From contig JACRPL010000005.1 in the NCBI GenBank assembly GCA_016223245.1, forward strand, positions 23,797-87,796: DNA of 64,000 nucleotides, in the 5' to 3' direction. Shown here piece by piece: positions 56,531-63,983 of this stretch. The position numbers and the translations under genes are program-made. The stretch is from Candidatus Saganbacteria bacterium (GTDB lineage Bacteria; Margulisbacteria; WOR-1; XYC2-FULL-46-14; XYC2-FULL-37-10). Position 1 is the stretch's first letter; every line of letters starts with the position of its first letter. The notes below the pieces were generated by a model. That model was not told where the DNA came from and made no database searches. It worked only from the letters and a program-made list of their open reading frames with translations.

Positions 56531-57664
56531 TTATGCGTTGAAATATTGTTCCATCGAAAAATATCGCTCTCCGGTATCCGGAAATATGGTTACGACGACC
56601 TTATTTGGCCCTAGATCTTTTGCAACTTTGATCGCGGCATATGCCGCGGCACCGGACGATATTCCAACAAGCAAACCTTCCTCACGAGCCAATCTTTTAG
56701 TCATCTTGAACGCGCAATCATCGGACACTGCTACACATTCATTTATTATGCCGCGGTTCAATATTTCAGGAATAAACCCGGCGCCTATTCCCTGTATCTT
56801 ATGAGGCCCAGGCTGGCCGCCGGACAAAACATGCGATCCCTTAGGCTCTACCGCAACTATCTTGACCGAAGGATAACGCTGCTTTAATACTTCAGAAACT
56901 CCTGTTATTGTCCCGCCCGTGCCGACGGTAGCAACAAAAGCATGAATTTCGGAATTAATTACATCCAATATTTCTATTGCCGTTGTCTTTTTGTGGACTT
57001 CAGGGTTTGCCTTGCTCTTGAACTGCTGGGGCATAAAGCTGTGCGGAATTTTTTTTGATAGTTGTTCCGCTTTTTTTATAGATCCCTTCATGCCTTCGAT
57101 CCCCGGCGTCAACACAACTTCGGCGCCGTATGATTTCAGGATATAGATGCGCTCTAAGCTCATAGTTTCGGGCATTGTTAAAATGCATTTATATCCTTTA
57201 ACCGCGCAAACCATCGCGAGGCCTATTCCAGTGTTTCCGGACGTCGGCTCAATAACAGTATATCCCGGTTTTAAAAGCCCGGCTTTTTCCGCTTCCTCAA
57301 GCATTGAAAGGCATATCCTGTCTTTTAGGCTGCCACCAGGATTAAAGCTTTCGAGCTTGGCAAAAATTTGTGCAGACCCCGGCTCTGCGACCTTATTTAT
57401 CCGAACGATCGGGGTCTGGCCTATGAGCTCTGTCACATCATTTGCGATCTTGTCCGAGAACGGGCACCCGCCACCCATGTAATAGACAAATTCGAGCTTA
57501 TCATTTGCCTTGAGCTTTGTTTCTTTATACTTTGCCCTATCGATTATCTCTTCATTGAGTTCAACCGTTACAACTTCCGGCCTGATCTTTTTTGCTTCCA
57601 ATAACTTGGATAACATCATCCCGTCTTCTATCGTTTCTTTTTTCCCGTTAATTACTATTTCCAT
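56531..57664 (-). CDS. ThiS-cysteine synthase fusion
   Basis: 377 residues. Residues 1-66 are a ThiS/ubiquitin-like domain (MEIVINGKKETIEDGMMLSK, ending FVYYMGGG); residues 67-377 are a cysteine synthase of the CysK/CysM type: LIGQTPIVRIN, PLP Lys in NPGGSLKDRICLSM, TSGNTGIGLAM, GTGGTITGVSE, ISSGAAAYAAIKVA. The glycines at the end of the carrier domain are internal here. Fusion suggests the PLP enzyme takes sulfur from a protein thiocarboxylate rather than free sulfide. The ATG at 57664 follows AAGGGGGT; an in-frame ATG at 57688 lies before that site. Confidence 0.88.
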   Translation of the reverse strand: MEIVINGKKETIEDGMMLSKLLEAKKIRPEVVTVELNEEIIDRAKYKETKLKANDKLEFVYYMGGGCPFSDKIANDVTELIGQTPIVRINKVAEPGSAQIFAKLESFNPGGSLKDRICLSMLEEAEKAGLLKPGYTVIEPTSGNTGIGLAMVCAVKGYKCILTMPETMSLERIYILKSYGAEVVLTPGIEGMKGSIKKAEQLSKKIPHSFMPQQFKSKANPEVHKKTTAIEILDVINSEIHAFVATVGTGGTITGVSEVLKQRYPSVKIVAVEPKGSHVLSGGQPGPHKIQGIGAGFIPEILNRGIINECVAVSDDCAFKMTKRLAREEGLLVGISSGAAAYAAIKVAKDLGPNKVVVTIFPDTGERYFSMEQYFNA

Positions 57665-57684
57665 CTCAACCCCCTTTTTTTTCC

Positions 57685-58596
57685 TCATCCGTGGTGGGTG
57701 AGGTATTTCCCGACTTCTTTTCCAAAATACGTTATTATCAGGTCCGCGCCGGCTCTTTTTATAGAAGTCAGCACTTCCATAACAAGTGAAAGATCTTCTC
57801 CTCCGCCATTCTTTAACATACTGTATTCGCCGCTAACATTGTATGCCGCAAGCGGAATTCTTACCTCTTTTTTTGCCTGAAAAATAATATCAAGATATGA
57901 TAACGCAGGCTTGATCATAACGATCGCCGCACCTTCTTTGATCTCTTTGCGGATCGACTGCATGGCACCTTTTGTATCGGCTGTATTTAACTGATACCCC
58001 GTCCTGTCACCATATGCAGGGGCGCTGTTGGCTGCTTCCCTGAATGGACCGTAGAAATTAGACGCAAATTTTGCCGAATATGCCATTATTTCGACTTTTT
58101 TATATCCATTTTTATCAAGTGCTTGTCTTATGGCTTTTACTTGTCCCTTCATCATAGCCGAAGGCGAAACGACATCTGCCCCGGCGACTGCGTGCGACAC
58201 CGCGATCTTAGCCAGCGCCTCTAGCGTTGCTTTATTATCAATCTTTCTTTTGGATTCCATTATCCTGCAATGACCATGAGTTGTATAAGCGCACAAACAA
58301 ACATCGGTTATGACCGTTATGCTTTTAAATTCTTTTTTTATGGCTCGAATGGCGTTTTGGACAATTCCATTCTTATTGTAAGCATCACAGGCGTCTTCTG
58401 ACTTACTTTTTGGAACACCAAATAACAGGACTTTGGTTACGCCATATTTTTTTATTTCCGCGATCTCTTTTAATAAATTTTCAACAGAATAACGGTTGAT
58501 GCCGGGCATCGATTTGATCGCTTGCTTCTCGTTTTTACCTAGAACCACAAAATATGGCATAATAAGATCTTTGGATTTAACTTCAACTTTACTCAA
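57685..58596 (-). CDS. hemB: Porphobilinogen synthase (delta-aminolevulinic acid dehydratase)
   Basis: 303 residues, about 20 short at the N-terminus (starts directly before DLIMPYFVV). Zinc-binding DVCLCAYTTHGHC, catalytic lysines in IMAYSAKFAS and VMIKPALSYLDII. Supplies porphobilinogen to hemC, which lies about 52 kb away in the window. Within the sulfur operon it may keep siroheme supply in step with sulfite reductase. Confidence 0.94.
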   Translation of the reverse strand: MSKVEVKSKDLIMPYFVVLGKNEKQAIKSMPGINRYSVENLLKEIAEIKKYGVTKVLLFGVPKSKSEDACDAYNKNGIVQNAIRAIKKEFKSITVITDVCLCAYTTHGHCRIMESKRKIDNKATLEALAKIAVSHAVAGADVVSPSAMMKGQVKAIRQALDKNGYKKVEIMAYSAKFASNFYGPFREAANSAPAYGDRTGYQLNTADTKGAMQSIRKEIKEGAAIVMIKPALSYLDIIFQAKKEVRIPLAAYNVSGEYSMLKNGGGEDLSLVMEVLTSIKRAGADLIITYFGKEVGKYLTHHG

Positions 58597-58984
58597 TTTC
58601 TATTTTCTCCTCGGTTATCTTTTCATCAACAATTCTAAAAGCCCGGACATTCGGCTTATTGGTCAAAGATACAATAATATAGTAAGAATCGGGATAATAA
58701 GCCAGAGCCACGTCCTTTGCCGATGGATACGCCTCGGAATGCGTATGCGAATGATATATTGCTACCATTTGCATCTGGATCTCGCGCATCTTTTTCATCA
58801 CAGTCAATTGTTCTTTTGGATCCATAAAATAACAAAGGTCCGGAGTATCGGAGGTATTCGTCATTTTATAGATCTTATCAACGCGAGAATCTCTCCCGCC
58901 CAATAATCCGCAAACTTCAGCTAAAGGGTTTTTCTTCGCATGCCCTAATATTTCATCATAAACATTCTTTTTTATGGTTAACAT
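58589..58984 (-). CDS. JAMM/MPN metallopeptidase (Mec/HcyD-like)
   Basis: 131 residues. EVCGLLGG with the catalytic Glu near residue 23 and HSHTHSEAYPSAKD, the JAMM zinc motif. Relatives cut the peptide bond after a ubiquitin-like di-glycine: Mec releases cysteine from CysO-Cys, HcyD trims HcyS and releases homocysteine. Here it could both trim the Gly-Gly-Ser-Lys carrier and release the product. Overlaps hemB by 8 bases. Confidence 0.86.
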   Translation of the reverse strand: MLTIKKNVYDEILGHAKKNPLAEVCGLLGGRDSRVDKIYKMTNTSDTPDLCYFMDPKEQLTVMKKMREIQMQMVAIYHSHTHSEAYPSAKDVALAYYPDSYYIIVSLTNKPNVRAFRIVDEKITEEKIEIE

Positions 58985-58989
58985 TTACA

Positions 58990-59952
58990 TCATACCTTAA
59001 AAACACTCAACAACAAAAATGAAATTATCCCTGAAACTATAGGGGCCACAAGCCAAACAATAAGAGTTTTGGGCCCGGATTTTCCGCCTGATGACATAAC
59101 ATGTTCATGCTTAATTGTCCCGATAGCAAAAATCGCCAATGTATTCAACTGTACAAGCGATTGGGGAAAGCCCATGAACGACGCGACTAAAAGCAAAGTT
59201 GCCGTCACAAAAGAAACGATCGTCGATGTTACAAGCCCTAACGGGACAATTTCTTTACCTAATGTATGCATCGTCTTGTCGCCGATCAGAAGTCCGCCTA
59301 CCCCGAAAAGCGGGGCAACAAGGATCAGCCCCCAAAATGTCTGGATCAAATTGGCGCCAACCAAGGGGCCTACTGCATTAGCTACATTATTTGCACCGAT
59401 TGCGAAAGCGACATAACAACTCGAGACCAAGGCCAGAATATGTATTCTTTTTTTCCATATGTGCGTCTTTTCGTAGAACCAAAAATTAGATGGCCGCGGC
59501 GGATATATTCTCCCGAAAAAATAATACGTAAGAAAAAACGCCGTTATCGGAAGCACAAGCCACATGCCGACCATATGGAAGGCTGTGACGAAATTTAGGT
59601 CTTTAAAATAGATGGCCGCGCCGAATAGTGGAAATACGGTAACCCAGCTTGTTGATTGCGGAACTTTAAGCATATTAGCTATAAACAAGCTTATTGCCGC
59701 GGAACCAAGGACTATAAGCGCCACTTCAAAAGTAAAAAGCTTATGGTCGATAAGCCCCGAACTCAAGGTTTTGCTCACTCGTCCGCCCAAAGCCAATGCT
59801 CCAAGGATCACAAAACCAGAAAACAATAAAACCGAATTCAGGTACGAAATAAGTTTCGCGCCATGGACTGCCGCAAATGAGGGGGCGATTCCCGACCCCC
59901 CCATATTTACGGCAAAAAAAATAACAATTAATACCAATAAGACAACAAGCAC
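58990..59952 (-). CDS. PiT-family anion permease (CysP-like sulfate transporter)
   Basis: About 320 residues and ten membrane helices. The inverted-repeat signatures read FFAVNMGGSGIAPSFAAVHGA and CYVAFAIGANNVANAVGPLVG. PiT proteins in sulfur operons (CysP) take up sulfate, phosphate permeases look similar; context favours sulfate. A GTG at 59952 shares one base with the upstream stop (TAGTG) behind GGAGGAG and is preferred over the ATG at 60078, which would add a charged extension inside the reductase gene. Confidence 0.82.
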   Translation of the reverse strand: MLVVLLVLIVIFFAVNMGGSGIAPSFAAVHGAKLISYLNSVLLFSGFVILGALALGGRVSKTLSSGLIDHKLFTFEVALIVLGSAAISLFIANMLKVPQSTSWVTVFPLFGAAIYFKDLNFVTAFHMVGMWLVLPITAFFLTYYFFGRIYPPRPSNFWFYEKTHIWKKRIHILALVSSCYVAFAIGANNVANAVGPLVGANLIQTFWGLILVAPLFGVGGLLIGDKTMHTLGKEIVPLGLVTSTIVSFVTATLLLVASFMGFPQSLVQLNTLAIFAIGTIKHEHVMSSGGKSGPKTLIVWLVAPIVSGIISFLLLSVFKV

Positions 59953-60668
59953 TATATACCGGCTCCTCCGATAAGCGGACGGGTGTGTATCCCGCATTCG
60001 CCTCCACATTTGCTGGTCCCGATCCATCTGCCTGCGCGTTCGTTCTCGTCGTTTGAAATGTGAGAGCAAGGCGCGCATCCAAGAGACCTATATCCCAATT
60101 TGTATAATGGGTTTACAGGAACTTCGTACAACGCAAGGTACTGCCAGATCTCGCGCTCTTTCCAAATGAGTATTGGATTAAGTTTGATAAGTCCCTTATC
60201 TCTTTCTTCAACTTCTTTAAAATCTGTCCTTGTTCTTCCTTCTGTGCATCTAAGACCTGTTACCCAGCAAGAAATTTTCATTTCTTTGACTGCTTGGCGA
60301 GTTGGTTCAACCTTTAGGATATCACAGCACTGGTCGGGTTTTGTTTTATAAAGTTCATGCTCGATCTTAACTTTATTGTCAAACACTCTCAATTCAGGAT
60401 ATCTTTTAACGGTTTCCCTCATGAATTTTTTTGTTTCTTTCGGTTTATATCTTGTTGTTACGATAAAACCTTTTATCTTTTTGTTGACCTTCTTAGCAAG
60501 ATCCCAAACAGCAACAGAATCCTTGCCCAAACTATTAGCTACAACAAGACCGGAACTGTATTTTTTATATGCCTCTTCTATTAACGCAAGAGACCTGTCA
60601 ACTTTTTCCTTGAAATTCAAGTTATCGACTAAATGCTTCAAATCATCTTTATTTTCTAGTAATCCCAT
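59952..60668 (-). CDS. cysH: Assimilatory APS/PAPS reductase
   Basis: 238 residues of the PP-loop family: VVANSLGKDSVAVWDLAKK, then the Cys pair in DQCCDILKVEP, TGLRCTEGRTR and YRSLGCAPCS. The CC and CXXC pairs bind the [4Fe-4S] cluster of APS-using enzymes, so APS rather than PAPS is the likely substrate. The C-terminal GECGIH carries the catalytic Cys. Produces sulfite for the reductase at 54202. Confidence 0.9.
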   Translation of the reverse strand: MGLLENKDDLKHLVDNLNFKEKVDRSLALIEEAYKKYSSGLVVANSLGKDSVAVWDLAKKVNKKIKGFIVTTRYKPKETKKFMRETVKRYPELRVFDNKVKIEHELYKTKPDQCCDILKVEPTRQAVKEMKISCWVTGLRCTEGRTRTDFKEVEERDKGLIKLNPILIWKEREIWQYLALYEVPVNPLYKLGYRSLGCAPCSHISNDENERAGRWIGTSKCGGECGIHTRPLIGGAGI

Positions 60669-60685
60669 TTTTATATTTCCTCCTA

Positions 60686-61108
60686 TTAGATATGATACAT
60701 GACCGACTTACGCAATTTATGGCTCTTATCGACCAAATCTTGTAGACTTACAGATTGAAGAACCTCAATCACATTTTCTTGGACTTTAGCCCAAACCTCC
60801 GACACCAAAACCGACTTAGAGCCCGCCTTATTTTGAGGCGCAACAGAAGTTGTGCCCTCGATAGCCTTAAAAATATCTTCAATGGATATCTTTCCTGGAT
60901 CCTTCGCCAACATATATCCGCCATCTTTGCCCCTATTGCTCTTAACAAGGCCTGCATTTTTTAGGCTTAAGAGCAAATGCTCCAAAAACCTCTTGGGAAT
61001 ATCTTGTTCATCGGCTATCGCCTGTATGCTTACGGCTTCTTTTCCAAAATTCAAAGCTAATACAAAACCGGCTCTTACAGCATAATCACATTGGCTTGAT
61101 ATTCTCAT
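60686..61108 (-). CDS. Rrf2-family regulator (CymR-like)
   Basis: 140 residues: winged helix MRISSQCDYAVRAGFVLAL, AIADEQDIPKRFLEHLLLSLKNAGLV, SNRGKDGGYMLA. The three-Cys cluster site of IscR/NsrR is absent, as in CymR, which controls cysteine metabolism. First gene of the sulfur operon, so it probably regulates it. About 250 bases of leader with a repeat pair lie between its promoter and the start. Confidence 0.85.
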   Translation of the reverse strand: MRISSQCDYAVRAGFVLALNFGKEAVSIQAIADEQDIPKRFLEHLLLSLKNAGLVKSNRGKDGGYMLAKDPGKISIEDIFKAIEGTTSVAPQNKAGSKSVLVSEVWAKVQENVIEVLQSVSLQDLVDKSHKLRKSVMYHI

Positions 61109-61140
61109 GGATTTAAACTCCTTACTGCACAGAGCTCAAA

Positions 61141-61257
61141 AACCTGCGACTAAATCCCGATGTGGGAATCGGGACAAGCGTCGCGGTTTCCTCGCAATCC
61201 TCTTCATTTTTTAACCGCGAGCCGTGCCTGCCGGCAGGCAGGGTTAACTCGCTGGTT
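61141..61257. repeat. Inverted pair of bulged-hairpin repeats (copies k and g) in the sulfur operon leader
   Basis: Copy k (plus, 61141-61189): AACC, bulged T, inner stem GCGAC/GTCGC, loop starting TAAA with nested TCCCGAT/ATCGGGA, closing GGTT. Copy g (minus, 61213-61257): bulged A, inner GCGAG/CTCGC, loop starting TTAA with TGCCTGCCGGCAGGCA. Both will be in the 5' untranslated RNA. Confidence 0.85.
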
Positions 61258-61342
61258 AAAAAATGGGAATTAGTTTCCTATATTTATATCGGCGGGTAAT
61301 TTTGGAAATTTCACTCCGAACAAATATATTTTCATTGTCTAT

Positions 61343-61385
61343 CGACTTAGTCGTTATTATAGCATATAATAAAAATACATGTCAA
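61343..61385 (-). promoter_or_regulatory. Sulfur operon promoter with operator-like palindrome
   Basis: Minus strand: TTGACA (61380-61385), 18 bases, TATAAT (61356-61361), then directly the palindrome CGACTAAGTCG (61343-61353) over the expected transcription start. Placement is typical of a repressor site; the Rrf2 protein encoded first in the operon is the obvious candidate. Transcript leader is about 240 nt. Confidence 0.75.
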
Positions 61386-61414
61386 GGGAAAATCATTCGA
61401 CTATTAAAAGGAGG

Positions 61415-62317
61415 TCAGGATCGCGCAGGTTTCGGCTTTTCTTGATCAACACCGATTTTCCAGACATTCTTTTCCAAAAAGGCCTCAATGGTTTGCCGAG
61501 TAGCTTTATTAATAAGATTGGAATGGGAGAGCTTATTGATTTTTGCATAGTCAGAGAGAGTTATAATTCTTTTGCTTTCCAAATAGGCCAGGCGTTTATG
61601 ATAACTGTTAGCAAGCGCCCTCCCGACTATTTCCTCCATAACAACCGACTTTCCTTTCTCATCATGCTCCCTGAATGCCGCATAATATCTTTTTCGATCA
61701 ATGAATTTAATATTTATGGGAACAAATCCTTCTCGTATTAACAAATAATTATTAATGACCCTGCCAATACGGCCATTGCCATCAACAAATGGGTGTATAT
61801 ATTCAAAGGAGAGGTGCAATCTGGCGATCCTTTTAATTATACCCTCATGGCTGGCGGCATTGTATTCAGCCATCATTTTTTCAAGACGCCCCACAACTTC
61901 TTTTGGATGCGGAGCAATATGATTCGCGACGCGCACAAACTCATTATTATTCCTAAATCTTCCGGCAACATCGTCACGGATATTGGAAATCAACATTTTG
62001 TGAAGTGATAAGATCACCTCTAAAGTAAGCTCTTGTTCCTTAGCTCTTTTGTCTATGTAAGACACCACTCGAGCCAGATTCTTTGCTTCAAATATTTCTC
62101 TTTCAGTGATAAACCTATCCAGGTCAATTTGCAGAAGTATTTTTTCGGTTTCTTCAAGAGTAAGCGTGCTGTTTTCGATGGCATTCGAATTATATACTTG
62201 CTCAGCCACCTCCGCTTCAGAGATAAGCCTGATAAGTGCATCCTTGCCGATAGCCGTTTTATAGTATCTCTCGCGGAGAGAATTCACCTTATTGAAAACA
62301 TCGAGTGTTTTAGCCAT
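61415..62317 (-). CDS. Fic-domain protein
   Basis: 300 residues. Catalytic loop HPFVDGNGRIGRVINNYLL near residue 180; an inhibitory-helix-like TLTLEETE... segment (AIENSTLTLEETE, matching the (S/T)xxxE(G/N) type only loosely) near residue 45; a winged-helix C-terminus (IITLSDYAKINKLSHSNLINKATRQTIEAFLE). Fic enzymes AMPylate or phosphorylate proteins. No antitoxin partner is adjacent. ATG lies 12 bases after the -10 box, without a ribosome-binding site. Confidence 0.85.
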   Translation of the reverse strand: MAKTLDVFNKVNSLRERYYKTAIGKDALIRLISEAEVAEQVYNSNAIENSTLTLEETEKILLQIDLDRFITEREIFEAKNLARVVSYIDKRAKEQELTLEVILSLHKMLISNIRDDVAGRFRNNNEFVRVANHIAPHPKEVVGRLEKMMAEYNAASHEGIIKRIARLHLSFEYIHPFVDGNGRIGRVINNYLLIREGFVPINIKFIDRKRYYAAFREHDEKGKSVVMEEIVGRALANSYHKRLAYLESKRIITLSDYAKINKLSHSNLINKATRQTIEAFLEKNVWKIGVDQEKPKPARS

Positions 62318-62329
62318 ATATTGTTACTA

Positions 62330-62358
62330 ATTATACGCAATCTTCACGCTTTTGTCAA
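62330..62358 (-). promoter_or_regulatory. Consensus sigma-70 promoter of the fic gene
   Basis: Minus strand TTGACA (62353-62358), 17 bases, TATAAT (62330-62335): a perfect consensus. Expected transcription start is only about 5 bases before the ATG, so the mRNA would be leaderless. Confidence 0.85.
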
Positions 62359-62364
62359 CATAAC

Positions 62365-62398
62365 AGTGAAAAATTGGCAGAATTACTGAATTTTCACG
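62365..62398. terminator. Hairpin between the DsrE-like gene and fic
   Basis: GTGAAAA and TTTTCAC arms around a 13-15 base loop, directly after the stop of the DsrE-like gene on the minus strand. No U-tract follows, so termination is uncertain. Confidence 0.35.
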
Positions 62399-62400
62399 GT

Positions 62401-62721
62401 TTAGAATGTTACTACTTTATCGGCCCATTCGACCATTTTGACGCAATCGATCATTGTAGACATCGGACAAACTTCCGTCCCTTGCAAATTTCGGGATTTC
62501 AAGCAAGTTCCGCACGCAAGTATCGCTCCGCCCTCTTTCAAAAAGTTGTTCATCTGTTCATCCACGTTATACTTATCGTTCTTAAGCCCTTCGCACTCAA
62601 CCGCCTCGCCCATAAGGAAAACTTTAACTTCATTCTTGTTCTTTTTTGCGGCCGTGGCAAAACGAAACGCGTTCCACGCTTTTTCAAATTCTTTAGTCTC
62701 CAAAATGATCCCGATCTTCAT
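62401..62721 (-). CDS. DsrE-family protein
   Basis: 106 residues, DsrE/DsrF-like fold: MKIGIILETKEFEKAWNAFRFATAAKK, VKVFLMGEAVECEGL, ILACGTCLKSR, EVCPMSTMIDCVKMVEWADKVVTF. The Cys in ACGTC matches the place of the sulfur-accepting Cys of DsrE/TusD proteins. Probably a sulfur-trafficking or redox protein; exact role unknown. Confidence 0.8.
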   Translation of the reverse strand: MKIGIILETKEFEKAWNAFRFATAAKKNKNEVKVFLMGEAVECEGLKNDKYNVDEQMNNFLKEGGAILACGTCLKSRNLQGTEVCPMSTMIDCVKMVEWADKVVTF

Positions 62722-62870
62722 TTAAAAACACCTGCCTTTTTTTGAGCCAATTCATCATCGCATATATATAGAAGGGAGTCAAGATTGCGAATCAAGCCAT
62801 GTAAAATCTAACCATAGAGGGTATCGATCCGTCATCTAAAAACCTAACCGAAAATGTGGAGGGGATAACA

Positions 62871-63436
62871 ATGGCAAAGTTAGATTACAAGGCGGCAAGA
62901 ATGAAATACGGGCAGTTAGAAGCGGCCTCCGAAATATCCTCTATCCATGTTCCGACAGGTTGAAGGCCATGCTCCCCATCTGGCTGCCTTATATGAAAAA
63001 GAATTTTTCGATCAATGATCAAATTGCGAAGCAGCTCCAACGCATTAGCCCTCGCCAGATGGAGCGACGGCTGCAAAAACTTAAAGTAAAAGTAAAAAGA
63101 CGGATATATGGAGGAACAAAACCCGAAACTCTTCTTAAACATCAAATCCCGATCAAGACAGATCACTGGGATGTAAAAGAACCCGGATTCACAGAGATAG
63201 ATACGGTCTCCCATTCCGGCAATTGCGCCAGCGGAGAATTCGCATATTCGGTCAACCAAACTGACATTCTAACCGGATGGGTTGAAACCCGCGCCGCCAT
63301 CGTTGAAAAGGTGAAGCTTTTAGAAAAAATGAACCAACTCTTGGTAAAAAGCTCCCTCACTGAAGAAGACTCCAATAAATACGGCCGGATGATTAAAACC
63401 CGCCAATGGAAAAAGACTAAAACAATGCTTAAATAA
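62871..63436 (+). pseudogene. Integrase-type IS transposase remnant
   Basis: Starts MAKLDYKAARMKYGQLE behind GGAGGGG, then shifts frame near 62955; continues QLQRISPRQMERRLQKLKVKVKRRIYGGTKPETLLKHQIPIKTDHWDVKEPGFTEIDTVSHSGNCASGEFAYSVNQTDILTGWVETRA, i.e. the beginning of a DDE domain with its first Asp. The central catalytic part is deleted and the end jumps to a C-terminal LLVKSSLTEEDSNKYGRM. Long motif shortened in meaning: integrase-core family, inactive. Confidence 0.78.
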
Positions 63437-63477
63437 ATGGAATTAATTGTTGATGCTAACATTCTTGAGACTAGTTA

Positions 63478-63590
63478 GGAACCTGCGAGTGAACCCTGTC
63501 TGCCGGCAGGCACGGCTCGCGGTTCCTAAAATCTACGAGGAAACCGCGACGCTTGTCCCGATTCCCACATCGGGATTTAGTCGCTGGTTT
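63478..63590. repeat. Inverted pair of bulged-hairpin repeats (copies h and l)
   Basis: Copy h (plus, 63478-63526): outer GGAACC/GGTTCC, bulged T, inner GCGAG/CTCGC, loop starting TGAA with CTGCCGGCAG core. Copy l (minus, 63541-63590): outer AAACC/GGTTT, bulged A, inner GCGAC/GTCGC, loop starting TAAA with TCCCGAT/ATCGGGA. Sits between the transposase remnant and the truncated porin. Confidence 0.85.
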
Positions 63591-63598
63591 CTGAGTTG

Positions 63599-63922
63599 CT
63601 AACCGGTCTCATACTGTTTACCCAAAGTTACGGTCGTGGAACTATTCAAATCCCAAGTTAAGCTGGCAATGTTTAGGATCCCTTGCCAGTTATTTGGCGC
63701 AAAATCGTGCTGAATGGTAAAGCGCAGGTTTGGCGCCAATTCTTCAGTCAGTTTCAATTTAGCGTTTTGCACATCCGACGTGCCGTTTGAAAGCGGCGTA
63801 GTTTCAGCGCACTGATAGCGCCCGATGACAAATCCGCCCAATTTAATAGCTTGCGCCTCAACGGTCAGTCCGAGGACGAAAATAACCGCGGCACAGAACA
63901 TTAATACTCGGCTTATCGCCAT
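63599..63922 (-). CDS. Truncated outer-membrane porin (N-terminal 107 residues)
   Basis: Signal peptide MAISRVLMFCAAVIFVLGLTVEAQA, then IKLGGFVIGRYQC, LTEELAPNLRFTIQHDFAP and ending LGKQYETG: the first strands of a phosphate-selective-porin-like barrel, as in the porin at 8670-9644. It stops where a repeat pair begins, so the gene is broken. The frame is open upstream through a (CT)27 tract to the window edge; if translation starts further up, the tract would be read as alternating Leu-Ser. Confidence 0.7.
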   Translation of the reverse strand: MAISRVLMFCAAVIFVLGLTVEAQAIKLGGFVIGRYQCAETTPLSNGTSDVQNAKLKLTEELAPNLRFTIQHDFAPNNWQGILNIASLTWDLNSSTTVTLGKQYETG

Positions 63923-63927
63923 GGTTC

Positions 63928-63983
<56 letters not shown>

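Noticed and set aside
59953..60078. An ATG start at 60078 for the PiT permease
   Set aside because: It would overlap the reductase gene by 127 bases and add an Arg-rich stretch. The GTG at 59952 with GGAGGAG upstream gives the normal first helix.
61415..62317. Fic protein as half of a toxin-antitoxin pair
   Set aside because: No small antitoxin-like gene is adjacent; the neighbours are a sulfur operon and a DsrE-like gene. It appears to be a stand-alone Fic protein.
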